64,000 bases of DNA, taken from positions 1 to 64,000 of the forward strand of contig NZ_JAHWXQ010000005.1 in the NCBI RefSeq assembly GCF_019336435.1, read 5' to 3'. The notes under the pieces were generated by a model. It saw only the letters and a list, made by a program, of their open reading frames with translations, had not been told where the DNA came from and searched no databases. The position numbers and the translations under genes are program-made. The stretch's first letter is position 1; each line of letters starts with the position of its first letter. Of this stretch, positions 43,946 to 53,200 are shown one piece after another. This stretch comes from Pontibacter populi. GTDB lineage: Bacteria > Bacteroidota > Bacteroidia > Cytophagales > Hymenobacteraceae.

Positions 43946-44049
43946 TTTCAAATCAAGTATGGTAGCAGCTTTACGACAGGCACTCTAATGCCTGCCGAGG
44001 GGATTGCTGTGCCATAAATTTTTTCACAACCTTAATGATCAACTAATTT

Positions 44050-45459
44050 ATGAATAACATAACTGATTTACCAACTAACTCTATAGCGCACGATAAATTG
44101 CTAGACCAGTTGCTTACAAACATCACTGCAACGGATTTTAAGGAGTTTGCAGAGCTCAAGGAAGGACAAAACCTAAAGCAAAAGCACTATTACGTCATTG
44201 CCGTAGAGAACATCCTCCGGACAGCAGAAAAGATGCATTGGGGTATGTGCCGTAACAACGGCTGTATCTACCTGTTCAATGGCTGCTTTTGGCAGCAGGT
44301 AGAGGAGGCTGTTCTAAAAGACTTTCTTGGTAGAGCGGCGGAAAAGATGGGCATTGATCGCTTCGATGCCCGCTATCACCTGTTTAAAGAACAGCTCTAC
44401 AGGCAGTTCCTGGCCTCCGCAAGGCTCCAAAAGGCAGTAAAACGCAAGGGAACTGTGCTCATCAACCTGCAGAACGGCACCTTTGAGATCAGCCCAGCGG
44501 GTATGCAATTGCGGGAGTTTAAACGTGGAGACTTTCTCACCTATCAGCTTCCCTTTAGCTTCGAGGAGGCAGCACAAGCATTGCTTTTTAATGCCTATCT
44601 GGAACAGGTGTTACCGGATGTGGAAAAGCAGGCGGTCGTCTCCGAGTACCTGGGCTATGTGTTTGTGGACCCGAGTGTACTCAAGCTAGAGAAAGCGCTG
44701 CTGCTTTTTGGATCTGGCGGCAACGGAAAGTCCGTCTTGTTCGACATCATCAATGCGCTGCTGGGACCCAGTAACGTGTGCAGCTACTCCATGCAGAGCC
44801 TGACGGACAAAAGTGGTTACAGCAGGTATATGCTCGGCGACAAGCTGCTCAACTACGCCAGCGAACTCTCTACAAAACTGGACCCCAACTTCTTCAAGCA
44901 GCTGACGTCCGGGGAACCGATCGAAGTGCGGCTGCCCTATAGGGATCCCTCGATGCTAACCAGCTATGCCAAGTTACTCTTCAACTGCAACGAGTTGCCC
45001 AGGGACATAGAACACACCGACGCCTTTTTCAGGAGACTGTTGATCGTGGAGTTTGACCGCACCATCCCCGAACAAGAGCAGGATAAGCAACTGGCCAGCA
45101 AGGTTATTGCAAGTGAACTGTCGGGTGTGTTCAACTGGATACTGCAGGGCCTTAAACGGCTGATGGCACAGGGACGCTTCAGCGACTGCGAGGCCTCTAA
45201 AGCCAAGGTGGAGCAGTATAAAAAGGAGACGGATAGCGTGCTGATGTTTTTAGAGGAAAACAATTACATTAAAAGCCTGGGAAAGTTCAGTGCCTTAAAA
45301 GAGCTCTACCAAAGCTACCGTGCCTTCTGCTACGACTACGGAAACACGCCGTTGAACTGCACCAACTTCCGCAAAAGACTGGAAGGCGCAGGAATGCCTA
45401 TCACTCGGCGCAGTTGTGGCTGGGTGGTGTTCCTGGAAACACAGTCCTTCTTAAATTAA
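44050..45459 (+). CDS. P4/D5-type primase-helicase (helicase part)
   Basis: A 469-residue replication protein. Residues about 60-200 form a D5_N-like region (FNGCFWQQV, INLQNGTFEI, FLTYQLPFSF). Residues about 205-345 form the superfamily 3 helicase core: Walker A GSGGNGKS at 221-228, an acidic Walker B-like stretch near LLNYASEL, and sensor motif KLLFNCNELPR. A C-terminal winged helix (about 395-465) follows. No primase (Toprim or archaeo-eukaryotic) catalytic motif is visible at the N-terminus. In P4-like elements such proteins melt the origin, which here may be the nonamer arrays just downstream. Confidence 0.9.
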   Translation: MNNITDLPTNSIAHDKLLDQLLTNITATDFKEFAELKEGQNLKQKHYYVIAVENILRTAEKMHWGMCRNNGCIYLFNGCFWQQVEEAVLKDFLGRAAEKMGIDRFDARYHLFKEQLYRQFLASARLQKAVKRKGTVLINLQNGTFEISPAGMQLREFKRGDFLTYQLPFSFEEAAQALLFNAYLEQVLPDVEKQAVVSEYLGYVFVDPSVLKLEKALLLFGSGGNGKSVLFDIINALLGPSNVCSYSMQSLTDKSGYSRYMLGDKLLNYASELSTKLDPNFFKQLTSGEPIEVRLPYRDPSMLTSYAKLLFNCNELPRDIEHTDAFFRRLLIVEFDRTIPEQEQDKQLASKVIASELSGVFNWILQGLKRLMAQGRFSDCEASKAKVEQYKKETDSVLMFLEENNYIKSLGKFSALKELYQSYRAFCYDYGNTPLNCTNFRKRLEGAGMPITRRSCGWVVFLETQSFLN

Positions 45460-45862
45460 TGTTTGTTTGTGGCTGCACTAGCTGCATTTGCTGCACCCGG
45501 AATTAGCCGTGAAGTGTAGTAAGTGCAGCAAGTGTAGTGCTAAACTAACTTATTATTCAATCGCTCTAAGCTATTGTAAAGTGCAGCTAGGAAATGATTT
45601 TTCCATTAAAATGCACGGTAATGTAGACAAATTTACTTTTAATGTAATTGTAAGACAGGTTAACCTGAATAGATGTAAATTAAAAACGCTTCTGTTTAGA
45701 TTGATTTGCCTTTCTTCTACAGGTACTCTGTATCTATTCAAACCAAATCAAATCCATGCAAATCGAATTGGCACGCAAGTAGCTAATCGGCTAACTGATC
45801 CGGCGTAGGCGAAAGTGTAACTTTGCATAGTAATCACATTTTGAACCTTTTAACCTTAATTT
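45460..45862. other. Putative origin region and promoter
   Basis: No gene supported. It begins with two facing arrays of nonamers (45472-45539), continues with A/T-rich DNA suitable for unwinding, and ends with a TAACTTTG -7 box (45817-45824) for the next gene. Confidence 0.45.
45472..45539. repeat. Inverted pair of 3 x 9-bp AGTGCAGCA repeats
   Basis: Three nonamers in minus orientation (45472-45498; reverse complements read GGTGCAGCA, AATGCAGCT, AGTGCAGCC-like) face three in plus orientation (45513-45539; AGTGTAGTA, AGTGCAGCA, AGTGTAGTG). The 14-bp centre separates the arrays. They start 12 bp after the primase-helicase stop codon, an iteron layout. Confidence 0.6.
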
Positions 45863-46213
45863 ATGGAAACAAGACAGGATTTATTGACAGGGGAGGAGTT
45901 TATTCCTTTGCGCCGTAACCAACGCTTTGCCAGCCGCGCAAATCAAGTGCGCTACAACAACTTGCTGGCCCAGCAAAAGCGGGATGCCAAACGTCCGCTA
46001 GATCGTGCACTAGACACGAACCGCACTATCTTAAAACGACTACTAGGTGAAGCGAAAAGCGTAATGTTTAGTCGGGACTATCTGATGGGAGCGGGCTACA
46101 ACCTAACAGCTTATACCCAGATTGCAGAGAATGAAAAAGCGTCTTACTGGTGCGTGTATGAGTTCGCACTGACACCACTACAAGACAATAAACTTAAGAT
46201 CAGCAGGAAATAG
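45863..46213 (+). CDS. Hypothetical small basic protein
   Basis: A 116-residue Arg/Asn/Gln-rich protein with no signal peptide. The first 60 residues are basic and look helical (LRRNQRFASRANQVRYNNLLAQQKRDAKRPLDRAL); a compact hydrophobic end follows (ASYWCVYEFALTPLQ). No family recognised. It has its own -7 box TAACTTTG 38 bp upstream and is followed at 2 bp by a small membrane protein gene, implying an operon. Confidence 0.6.
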   Translation: METRQDLLTGEEFIPLRRNQRFASRANQVRYNNLLAQQKRDAKRPLDRALDTNRTILKRLLGEAKSVMFSRDYLMGAGYNLTAYTQIAENEKASYWCVYEFALTPLQDNKLKISRK

Positions 46214-46215
46214 GT

Positions 46216-46419
46216 ATGGAAAAGCATTTTGAAGTAGGGCAACTTTCGGAACTGGCCGCATACAGCATCGGTATGGCTTATGTAGTAAATGCCAAGAGCA
46301 ACAATCGCTGGAATGTGATCATATTCTTAGTGGTTGCAGCAGTGCTTACGTGGATCATTTATAAGTCTATGACCAATAAAGAAACTAAACCTAAGAGGAA
46401 TGACAAACATGTTAATTAG
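46216..46419 (+). CDS. Small single-pass membrane protein
   Basis: A 67-residue protein with one transmembrane helix at about 33-50 (NVIIFLVVAAVLTWIIY) and a Lys-rich cytoplasmic tail (TNKETKPKRNDKHVN). It begins 2 bp after the preceding stop codon. Function unknown; the pair may form a small module of the element. Confidence 0.55.
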   Translation: MEKHFEVGQLSELAAYSIGMAYVVNAKSNNRWNVIIFLVVAAVLTWIIYKSMTNKETKPKRNDKHVN

Positions 46420-46461
46420 CTTCTAATCCTTAATTGGTATCATTGATTTATGAAGCATTAA

Positions 46462-46520
46462 ATATTCTACTAAACTATAAAGCTCGAAGTAATTTCGACC
46501 TTTATAGTTTAGTAGAATAT
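46462..46520. terminator. Bidirectional terminator with 21-bp perfect stem
   Basis: The arms ATATTCTACTAAACTATAAAG (46462-46482) and its exact complement (46500-46520) flank a 17-base loop that itself contains TCGAA/TTCGA. It lies between convergent genes ending at 46419 and 46532. Confidence 0.7.
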
Positions 46521-46531
46521 AAATTAACTTA

Positions 46532-47194
46532 TTATCCAAATATAGTGCTCTTAACCAATACTCCATCTTTTACATAGATGTAGAACATAAACTCTAGTTT
46601 ATATTTTCCATCGGGTGCAGTATGTCCATTTAATAGCACTGGATTACCAGGGGCTTCTATATTACTAGAACTCGCTTTAAGTATTTCTATCTTACCATCT
46701 TTAGTACTAAAAGTGTTAATGATGTGCTTTGACCAAGTTTGTACGCCACCTCCTACAATGGCTTCTAATGCATTATGTACTGCTGGTTGTGATAAATTCA
46801 GAAAATAGCGATTACGCAAAAAGTCAATTACTTTGTCTGCAGTGTTTAGTTCACCATCATACCTTGACTCATTCACCATAAAGGCGTACTCTGGTCTGCC
46901 ATCAACTTTTAATGCAAGGATATTCTCGTCAAAGAAACCGTGCCTAAAAAGGTAACTTTCTTCTTTTCTATCTATTAGCAAACTATCTTGGCTTAAATAT
47001 TCCCACTTAGCTTTCTCGATGCGTCCATTTTGGGATATAAGTAACTCGTTATTTGTACGGAAAATATATACGTGCTTACTATTTGTACTATCGTCTATAA
47101 TAACCCAATGTTGATTAGTAAGTAGTGTTAAGTTGTCTAACTTCTGAGAGTAGCGCTGGATTTTTGGTATTATGTCGGAGATAAAGGTCTTCAT
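46532..47194 (-). CDS. Hypothetical protein in the DUF262 operon
   Basis: A 220-residue soluble protein I do not recognise. The first 125 residues look beta-rich, with alternating hydrophobics (HWVIIDDSTNSKHVYIFRTNNELLIS, KAKWEYLSQDSLLIDRKEESYLFRH). The second half is mixed alpha/beta and ends LEFMFYIYVKDGVLVKS. It starts 16 bp after the DUF262-HNH gene and is the last gene of a three-gene operon. Its constant pairing could be tested; a regulatory or target-recognition role in restriction is speculative. Confidence 0.65.
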   Translation of the reverse strand: MKTFISDIIPKIQRYSQKLDNLTLLTNQHWVIIDDSTNSKHVYIFRTNNELLISQNGRIEKAKWEYLSQDSLLIDRKEESYLFRHGFFDENILALKVDGRPEYAFMVNESRYDGELNTADKVIDFLRNRYFLNLSQPAVHNALEAIVGGGVQTWSKHIINTFSTKDGKIEILKASSSNIEAPGNPVLLNGHTAPDGKYKLEFMFYIYVKDGVLVKSTIFG

Positions 47195-47210
47195 GATTTA
47201 TACTTAGAGC

Positions 47211-48962
47211 TTAACGGCTTATCTTTTCATAAGCACGTTTGATGACAGCTGCGATCATCTTTCTTCTTTCAACTAAGAAATCAGCATAAGTCATAATTTC
47301 CCAATTGTCTGGTAATGCGTGCCAGTGGTACATATCTAACCGTTCCTGCTCATCTAACCGCTCTAAGTAGTAAGGGAGGTATTCGGAAGGATGCTTGTCA
47401 GAAATAGCAATATTATCACTCCATTCAACTAAGGCAAAGTTAGCAATCTGGTTTACTTCTCGTTGTTCTGTAATTCCGTTACGGTGTAACCAAGCTTTCG
47501 GGAAAAGATGATGGCGTTCTAAAGCCGACTTCTTGCTTCTTAAGCCTTCTTGTAGTAGGTCAGATACTTTTAACTTGGAGAATAAACCATAAGCATCCAG
47601 CACATATTTAGAAGCATAGTAAGCATATAGGGAAGGGCTGGTAGATGATGATGTTGCCATGGCAAGCGGTAAAGTCATCTCCCAGAAATCATTCGTCAGT
47701 TGTGAATCTATGATCTCTTCCAATACAGCCTGAAAGCCAGCAGCGTCTGTAACAGTTCTCAGGCGGGCAAGGTCCATTTCCATTACAGTTTCAGGAGAGC
47801 CGGTATAACGACCTGTAATAGATGACATAAAGAACCACTTCGCGATGAGTTTTTTTAGCTCATACAAGTCCATGCCATAGTCTTCACGCCCTATTAGGAA
47901 GTAGATATATGCATAGAGCAGGTTGTTTTTAGAACTGATGTAATCCTGACGAGCGAAGCCTGCAATTTTTATGGCTTTTATGAACTCATGCCAGTTTTGT
48001 ATATCTAAAGCTTTGGCTTGTGCTTCTTGCAGTCTTCTGAATTGTGTATCTCTTCGTTCAGTGCTGAACTCGCCCGTATCTAGGTCTTTACCACGTAAAA
48101 TGCTGTAAACGTACTGCAAACGTGCTCTTCTAAAGGCCAAACCAACGGATACACGTAGCATCTGGTCTGGGTTAGGATCGATCAGGTAATTAAAAGGAGA
48201 TGCGGCACTTTTGGTAGGAATACGGCAAAGCCTGCAGAACTCTTCCAAATCTTTACGGCCTTCTTCCCAGAACACGCTCATCAAGGTTAGGATAAAGTCT
48301 GCCTGGTTAAGGGTTTTGCCTTGTGAGTTAATGCGCACGAAAACATCAGCTACCTGTTCTTCATCAATATTGCTGGAGAGTTCTAATGCGGAGAAAGGAT
48401 AGTTTTCAAGGTTCTTAAGAGCATTAAATGCCTGACGGATACGTTTTACATCTTCTCTGGTAAGTTCTCTTGTCTGCTCCAGTTTTTCTGTAAAACTTTC
48501 TGTGATCTCAAAAATATCGGCATCCGGCTTCCATATTTCTGAAATGTTCTGGTAGTACCTGGGATTCTTTCTGATTGCAGCATCAGGAACTTCAAACTTA
48601 CCTTCAAGTGGGTTAAAAGCAATTACAATGTTTGCAGTGCTGTAATTTTCGCGGATAACTTCCTGGCCCTTTACAACCGCATAGAGTGATGTAAGGCGCT
48701 GCTGACCATCTACAATAAGTAAGTTCGGATGCTTTTGTTTCTGTGCTGTACCAATGCCTTTAGTACCTTCCACGTTAGCATTTGCCCAGAACAGGAAATA
48801 GCCAACAGGATAGCCTTTAAACATACTATCAAATAGGTCCCTAACCTTTGTGTCAGGCCAGACAAACGGGCGCTGAATATCAGGCAGGCCTATCACTCCT
48901 AAATCAATTTGCTGGATAAGTGTGGCCAAGTTATAGTTTACTTCTTTGAAGAGCGTTGCCAT
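47211..48962 (-). CDS. DUF262 and HNH-type GmrSD-like restriction protein
   Basis: A 583-residue protein. The DUF262 (ParB/Srx-like NTPase) domain occupies about 5-230: LPDIQRPFVWPDTKVRDLFDSMFKGYPVG, LLIVDGQQRLTSL (Asp85 to Leu90) and VRINSQGKTLNQADFIL. The C-terminal part carries an HNH-like nuclease motif RHHLFPKAWL (His484, His485) followed by NQIANFALVEWSDNIAIS. This arrangement matches GmrSD/SspE-type proteins, which use nucleotide hydrolysis to sense modified DNA and then cut it. It probably restricts phage DNA. It lies second in an operon, 3 bp after a membrane protein gene. Confidence 0.88.
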   Translation of the reverse strand: MATLFKEVNYNLATLIQQIDLGVIGLPDIQRPFVWPDTKVRDLFDSMFKGYPVGYFLFWANANVEGTKGIGTAQKQKHPNLLIVDGQQRLTSLYAVVKGQEVIRENYSTANIVIAFNPLEGKFEVPDAAIRKNPRYYQNISEIWKPDADIFEITESFTEKLEQTRELTREDVKRIRQAFNALKNLENYPFSALELSSNIDEEQVADVFVRINSQGKTLNQADFILTLMSVFWEEGRKDLEEFCRLCRIPTKSAASPFNYLIDPNPDQMLRVSVGLAFRRARLQYVYSILRGKDLDTGEFSTERRDTQFRRLQEAQAKALDIQNWHEFIKAIKIAGFARQDYISSKNNLLYAYIYFLIGREDYGMDLYELKKLIAKWFFMSSITGRYTGSPETVMEMDLARLRTVTDAAGFQAVLEEIIDSQLTNDFWEMTLPLAMATSSSTSPSLYAYYASKYVLDAYGLFSKLKVSDLLQEGLRSKKSALERHHLFPKAWLHRNGITEQREVNQIANFALVEWSDNIAISDKHPSEYLPYYLERLDEQERLDMYHWHALPDNWEIMTYADFLVERRKMIAAVIKRAYEKISR

Positions 48963-48965
48963 AGT

Positions 48966-49352
48966 TTATCTGGTTTTAGATGAAAACAGCCAGTTGAAAA
49001 TTGAGTAAACAATGAAGCAACCTAATAAGAAGATGCCTACATAAAATGCTAATGTGAATGCAGCACTTAATAAAGCTGCAACAAAAGATAGTATTATATA
49101 AGCTATCCAGCATACTATACCAACAAGTGCAAGACCACCTATTATCGCTCCGATAAAGCCAACTATCTTTCCTAAGCCGGCTAAACCAATTCTCGTTAAC
49201 AGATAGGCAACAAACAAAATCCCACCTCCAACGAGAACAGCAGGTAACATCACAATAATGCCTTCGATTGCTTCATCAGAATTAGCAAATGCCGGTGTTG
49301 ATAGTAATAGTAAAGCAATTACTATTTGAAAAGGTTGGTAGTTGTTCTTCAT
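48966..49352 (-). CDS. Small multi-pass membrane protein of the DUF262 operon
   Basis: A 128-residue membrane protein: a cleavable signal (QIVIALLLLSTPAFA) followed by three hydrophobic helices (about 34-54, 60-85, 88-120) with many Gly and no charged residues between. No motif is known. It is first in the operon, 3 bp before the DUF262-HNH gene, so co-translation is likely. A membrane partner for a DUF262 restriction protein would be unusual. Confidence 0.65.
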   Translation of the reverse strand: MKNNYQPFQIVIALLLLSTPAFANSDEAIEGIIVMLPAVLVGGGILFVAYLLTRIGLAGLGKIVGFIGAIIGGLALVGIVCWIAYIILSFVAALLSAAFTLAFYVGIFLLGCFIVYSIFNWLFSSKTR

Positions 49353-49868
49353 AAATCTGGTTGTTTAACATAGCTTGAATAGATAAGTATAAATATAATA
49401 GTAAATATTCTATGTTTAAATAACATTTTGACCTGTACTTAGCATATTTTCATATTAACTAACAAGCGTTTTGTGAATACTGTCAATATGGCTTTAACAC
49501 TAACGAAGCTTAATAATTATAAAATGCTGATTGATATGGGTTTAAGAAATGCTGATTTATGGCAGATTATGAAATTACTTACAATATGTCAGCTGTTAGT
49601 AATTTTTGGCAGAAAAATACAAAAACAATTTAGATTAATTCAAAATTATTAATCTCATAAAATAATTTATGCTTAAGTGAATCGATAGATGTTAGAACTA
49701 TATTTAAAAGGTTAAGATGTTATCTACAAGTATATTATGGAAAAGAGTCATTGCTCTTTTAGAGTTTAAATTCTAGAATATTCTACATCGTTAAATGTAT
49801 TTATTAACATACTTTCATGTGGTTGGCAAACAAGTTGATCTTAGTAGGGTGTAACATAATATTATTAT
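49353..49868. other. A/T-rich divergent spacer
   Basis: A 516-bp spacer, very A/T-rich, between the DUF262 operon and a plus-strand gene. It includes an open plus-strand frame at 49488-49652 (54 codons, MALTLTKLNNYKMLID at the start) with no other support. Promoters for both sides should lie here. Confidence 0.4.
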
Positions 49869-50228
49869 ATGAAAAAAGTAAAACTAGCGCTTAACCCTTC
49901 AGCGCCAAACATTGAAGCGGTAGAGAATTTTGTGATGACAGTGGGTGGAGAATATTCATCTGAAAGTGTTATTATTCAGTTGTTTCCGAATATACAGGAT
50001 TACAAAGCTAAGGATGACCAGCCTGGAATTGAAGTAAGACAAGTAATGGTTACTACTTCTACGGCTGACACGCAAACCTTGGAGTTTAACTTCACAGACA
50101 AAAACCAGCATATTGTTGCCGTTGACGGTGAAAACTATACAATTAAGCTGGATAAAATCGGTGAAGAGTCAATTCCTGGATTTGGGGATGGTTTCAAATA
50201 CTTTGAGTTTACTGTAAGCCAGAACTAA
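49869..50228 (+). CDS. Hypothetical small acidic protein
   Basis: A 119-residue protein with no signal peptide, predicted beta-rich (VMTVGGEYSSESVIIQLFPN, TLEFNFTDKNQHIVAVDGENYTIKLDKIG, FKYFEFTVSQN). The pattern resembles a small immunoglobulin-like or inhibitor fold, but no family is recognised. It stands alone in the island between the DUF262 operon and the convergent hsdR gene, ending at a shared bidirectional terminator. It could be an immunity or anti-restriction factor by position only. Confidence 0.6.
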   Translation: MKKVKLALNPSAPNIEAVENFVMTVGGEYSSESVIIQLFPNIQDYKAKDDQPGIEVRQVMVTTSTADTQTLEFNFTDKNQHIVAVDGENYTIKLDKIGEESIPGFGDGFKYFEFTVSQN

Positions 50229-50233
50229 CCACA

Positions 50234-50262
50234 AAAAAGCCCTTCGTGTAGAAGGGCTTTTT
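50234..50262. terminator. Bidirectional terminator between hsdR and the small gene
   Basis: An 11-bp perfect stem AAAAGCCCTTC/GAAGGGCTTTT with A and T tracts on both flanks lies in the 40-bp gap between convergent genes. Confidence 0.85.
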
Positions 50263-50268
50263 ATTACT

Positions 50269-53200
50269 TTATGCAGCCACCGTTCTGCCAAAACTCGGGT
50301 AATGATCAAAGATGAACCCATAGAGCTGCTTCGATTTTTCTTCCACTTCTTCTGGCGTAAAGGCTTCTGGTAGGCCTTTGTTTTCGTCGTATAGGTAGTT
50401 ATAGATAAAGGTGCTTATGTCGGCTTGTGATGCTTCTTTTTCGCGCCAGTTGTCATACTTCTCTTTGTTCTCTTTCAGGGCATCTAGCAGGCCTTTGGCT
50501 ACTTTCTTGATGCGTTCACGGTCAGCTAGTTCAAGATTCGGTTTCAGCAGTTGGTCAAACAGTACCAAGTGTTCTTCTTTCAGGCCTTCGCGGGCTGCAC
50601 GTTTTTCTTCTTCGCTCAGGTCCTTCAGGTAATCCATCAGCTTTTCAAAGGTCTCCTCTATCACATGGCGGTCCTTCTCGTAATTGTAGTCTGCTATAAT
50701 GTCCTGGTAGCGCTTGTAAAAGTCTGTACGGAGCGGGTTCTGACGCATCATTTTAGCCAGTTTCTGCTCAATGTAGTTTTTTAGGTTCTGTACAGTGGTG
50801 TTGCGCTTCTTAGACTTCTCAAACTCTTCTTTGAGCTTTGTGAAATTTATATTACTTAAGTCGTACAGCTTGTGGTCAGCATCTTCGCCTACCTGCCAGA
50901 CAGGGGAGATGGCATCGTCTACAATCTGGTGTAGTTCTCTAAGTATCTGCGTGATGTCGGCTTTCTCTTTGTCGTTTTGCAGACTGCCGTAGATGATGCT
51001 GATAGCGTCGTGCTCTGCGCGATATTCCAGCACACCATCTATCGTTAAGCAAGCTTTGAATTTTTTGAACACTTCGCGAGCCAGGATCTCAAAATGCTTG
51101 CGGGTTTCCTCGCTATAGTTGATAACTTCCTTGGCTTCAATAATAGAATCAGCCTGTTTAAAGGTGCCGCTCTTGTCGTAAATCTTATCCAAGTTAAAGC
51201 CTTTCTCAATCAGGTAGGCACGCGCCATGCTGATGCTGGTAGCAAGTTCTTTCAGCAGCTCTTCTTTTGGCTTTACCGGGTCTGTAGTGGCTGTTCTGCC
51301 GGAAGTACCCACTGCAAATACTGCCAAGGCTTCGCGCAGGCTTTTCAGGATGCCACAGTAGTCTACAATTAAACCGTTGTTTTTACCTTCGTACACGCGG
51401 TTGGCACGGGCAATGGCCTGCATAAGCGTATGGGCTTTCAGGGGCTTATCTAAGTATAGCGTAGATAGGCTTGGTACGTCAAAACCTGTCAGCCACATGG
51501 CGCACACAAAGGCTACCCGGAAAGGATGATCATTTTTCTTGAAAGCGGTTTCCAGGTCTAGGCGTTTGCCGTCTGGTGTCTCAAATCCCAGCTTCATTTT
51601 GGTACGGTGCGGGATAATATCCAAGCCATGCTCCCGGAAGCGCTCTACTTCGTTTTGCTCGTCGCTTACTACCACCGCCATATCGGTTTCGTGCATCCAG
51701 TCCAGCAGGGCTTTTAGTTCCTGTATTTCTATCTGGTTGTTGCTAGCCTCGCGCTTTGCCTGAAGTTCGTCTTTCTTCAGTTGCCAGTATTTCTGCACCA
51801 GGTTATACATGCGCACGGTGGTAATTTTATCTAGGCACACAAACATGGCTTTGCCGCTTTCCCACTGGGTGGTGTAGTGGTCTACAAAGTCGCGGGCAAT
51901 GGCATCTAAACGCTTTTCGGCGGTAACAATGTGGTATTCGCGGGATAGCTCTTTTTCCAACAGTGCACTTTCATCGGTGCTTAGGTTTGGACTTATCTCT
52001 TCCAGCTTTTCAGCTATCTTTTCGTTTATCTCGGTGGTAGTTATCTGTAGTTTTTCGCCGCGAATATCAAAGATCAGGGGCACGGTGGCGCCGTCGTTCA
52101 TGGCCTGCTGAAAATCATAGACAGATACATAATCTCCGAATATGCGGCTGGTAATTTCATCGTCTTTAAACAGGGGAGTGCCGGTAAAACCAAGGTAGTT
52201 AGCGTATGGCAAAGCGGTTCGCATGTTCAGGGCCAGGCGACCATACTGGCTGCGGTGTGCTTCGTCTGAAATAACGATAATATCGGAGCGGTTAGAGTAG
52301 GCGCTTTCTTTAGTTACTTCCTGATTAAACAGGTGGATGAGCGAGAACAGGTACGGCTTATCGGCTTTAAACAGCTCTTGCAGGTCTTTGCCGGACTTTG
52401 GTATACATTGGCTTGAGTCATTATCTACCAGGCCACAACCGGCGTAGGTGCGGTAGATCTGGTCGTCCAGTTCGGTGCGGTCGGTAACAACTAAAAAGGT
52501 AAAGTTGCCTTTTAGTTTGCGGTGTACTTTTTCGGAAAAGAACACCATGGAGTAAGACTTTCCGGAACCTTGCGTGTGCCAGAAAACTCCTAACTGACCA
52601 TTGTTAAACTCACGTTTACGAACTGCTTCTATAGCATTGTTTACGCCCAGGAACTGGTGGTTACGAGCCACAATTTTTACTAGCTTGCCTTTGCTGTCGT
52701 CAAACAAAATAAAGTTCTCAAACAGGTCCATGAAGTTGGCTTTAGTGCAGACACCGCGCAGCAGCGTGTTCAACTGTACTTTTTCGGTTTCTTCCTTGTC
52801 TTCTATCAGGCGCTTCCACTCATTAAAGTGGTCGTATTTGCCAGTGACAGAGCCTATTTTGGCGTGCTCGGCGTTGCTGATAACTACAAAAGCGTTGGCA
52901 TCAAAAAGGTGCGGAATGGTGTTTTTGTAATCGGAAAAGTTTTTACTGTAGGCGTCTTTTATGTGGACGTTGATGTTTTTGAGCTCTATAAAGAGTAGCG
53001 GTATGCCGTTTACAAAGCCGATAATATCGGGGCGGCGGTTGTAGATGGTGCCGCTAACTTTTAGTTCGCGTACGGCCAGGAAATGATTGTTTTCCGGATT
53101 AGTAAAATCAAAGACCTGCAGGCGGGGCTTTTTAAGTTCGCCGGATGCGGTGCGGTACTCTACTATTACGCCGTTTTTAAACAGGTTATACTTTTCGCGG

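Noticed and set aside
45488..45808. 106-codon frame after the primase-helicase
   Set aside because: It runs through the nonamer arrays and the promoter of the next gene, and its composition is typical of noncoding DNA.
49488..49652. 54-codon frame in the A/T-rich spacer
   Set aside because: Plausible start but no other support; listed only as part of the spacer.
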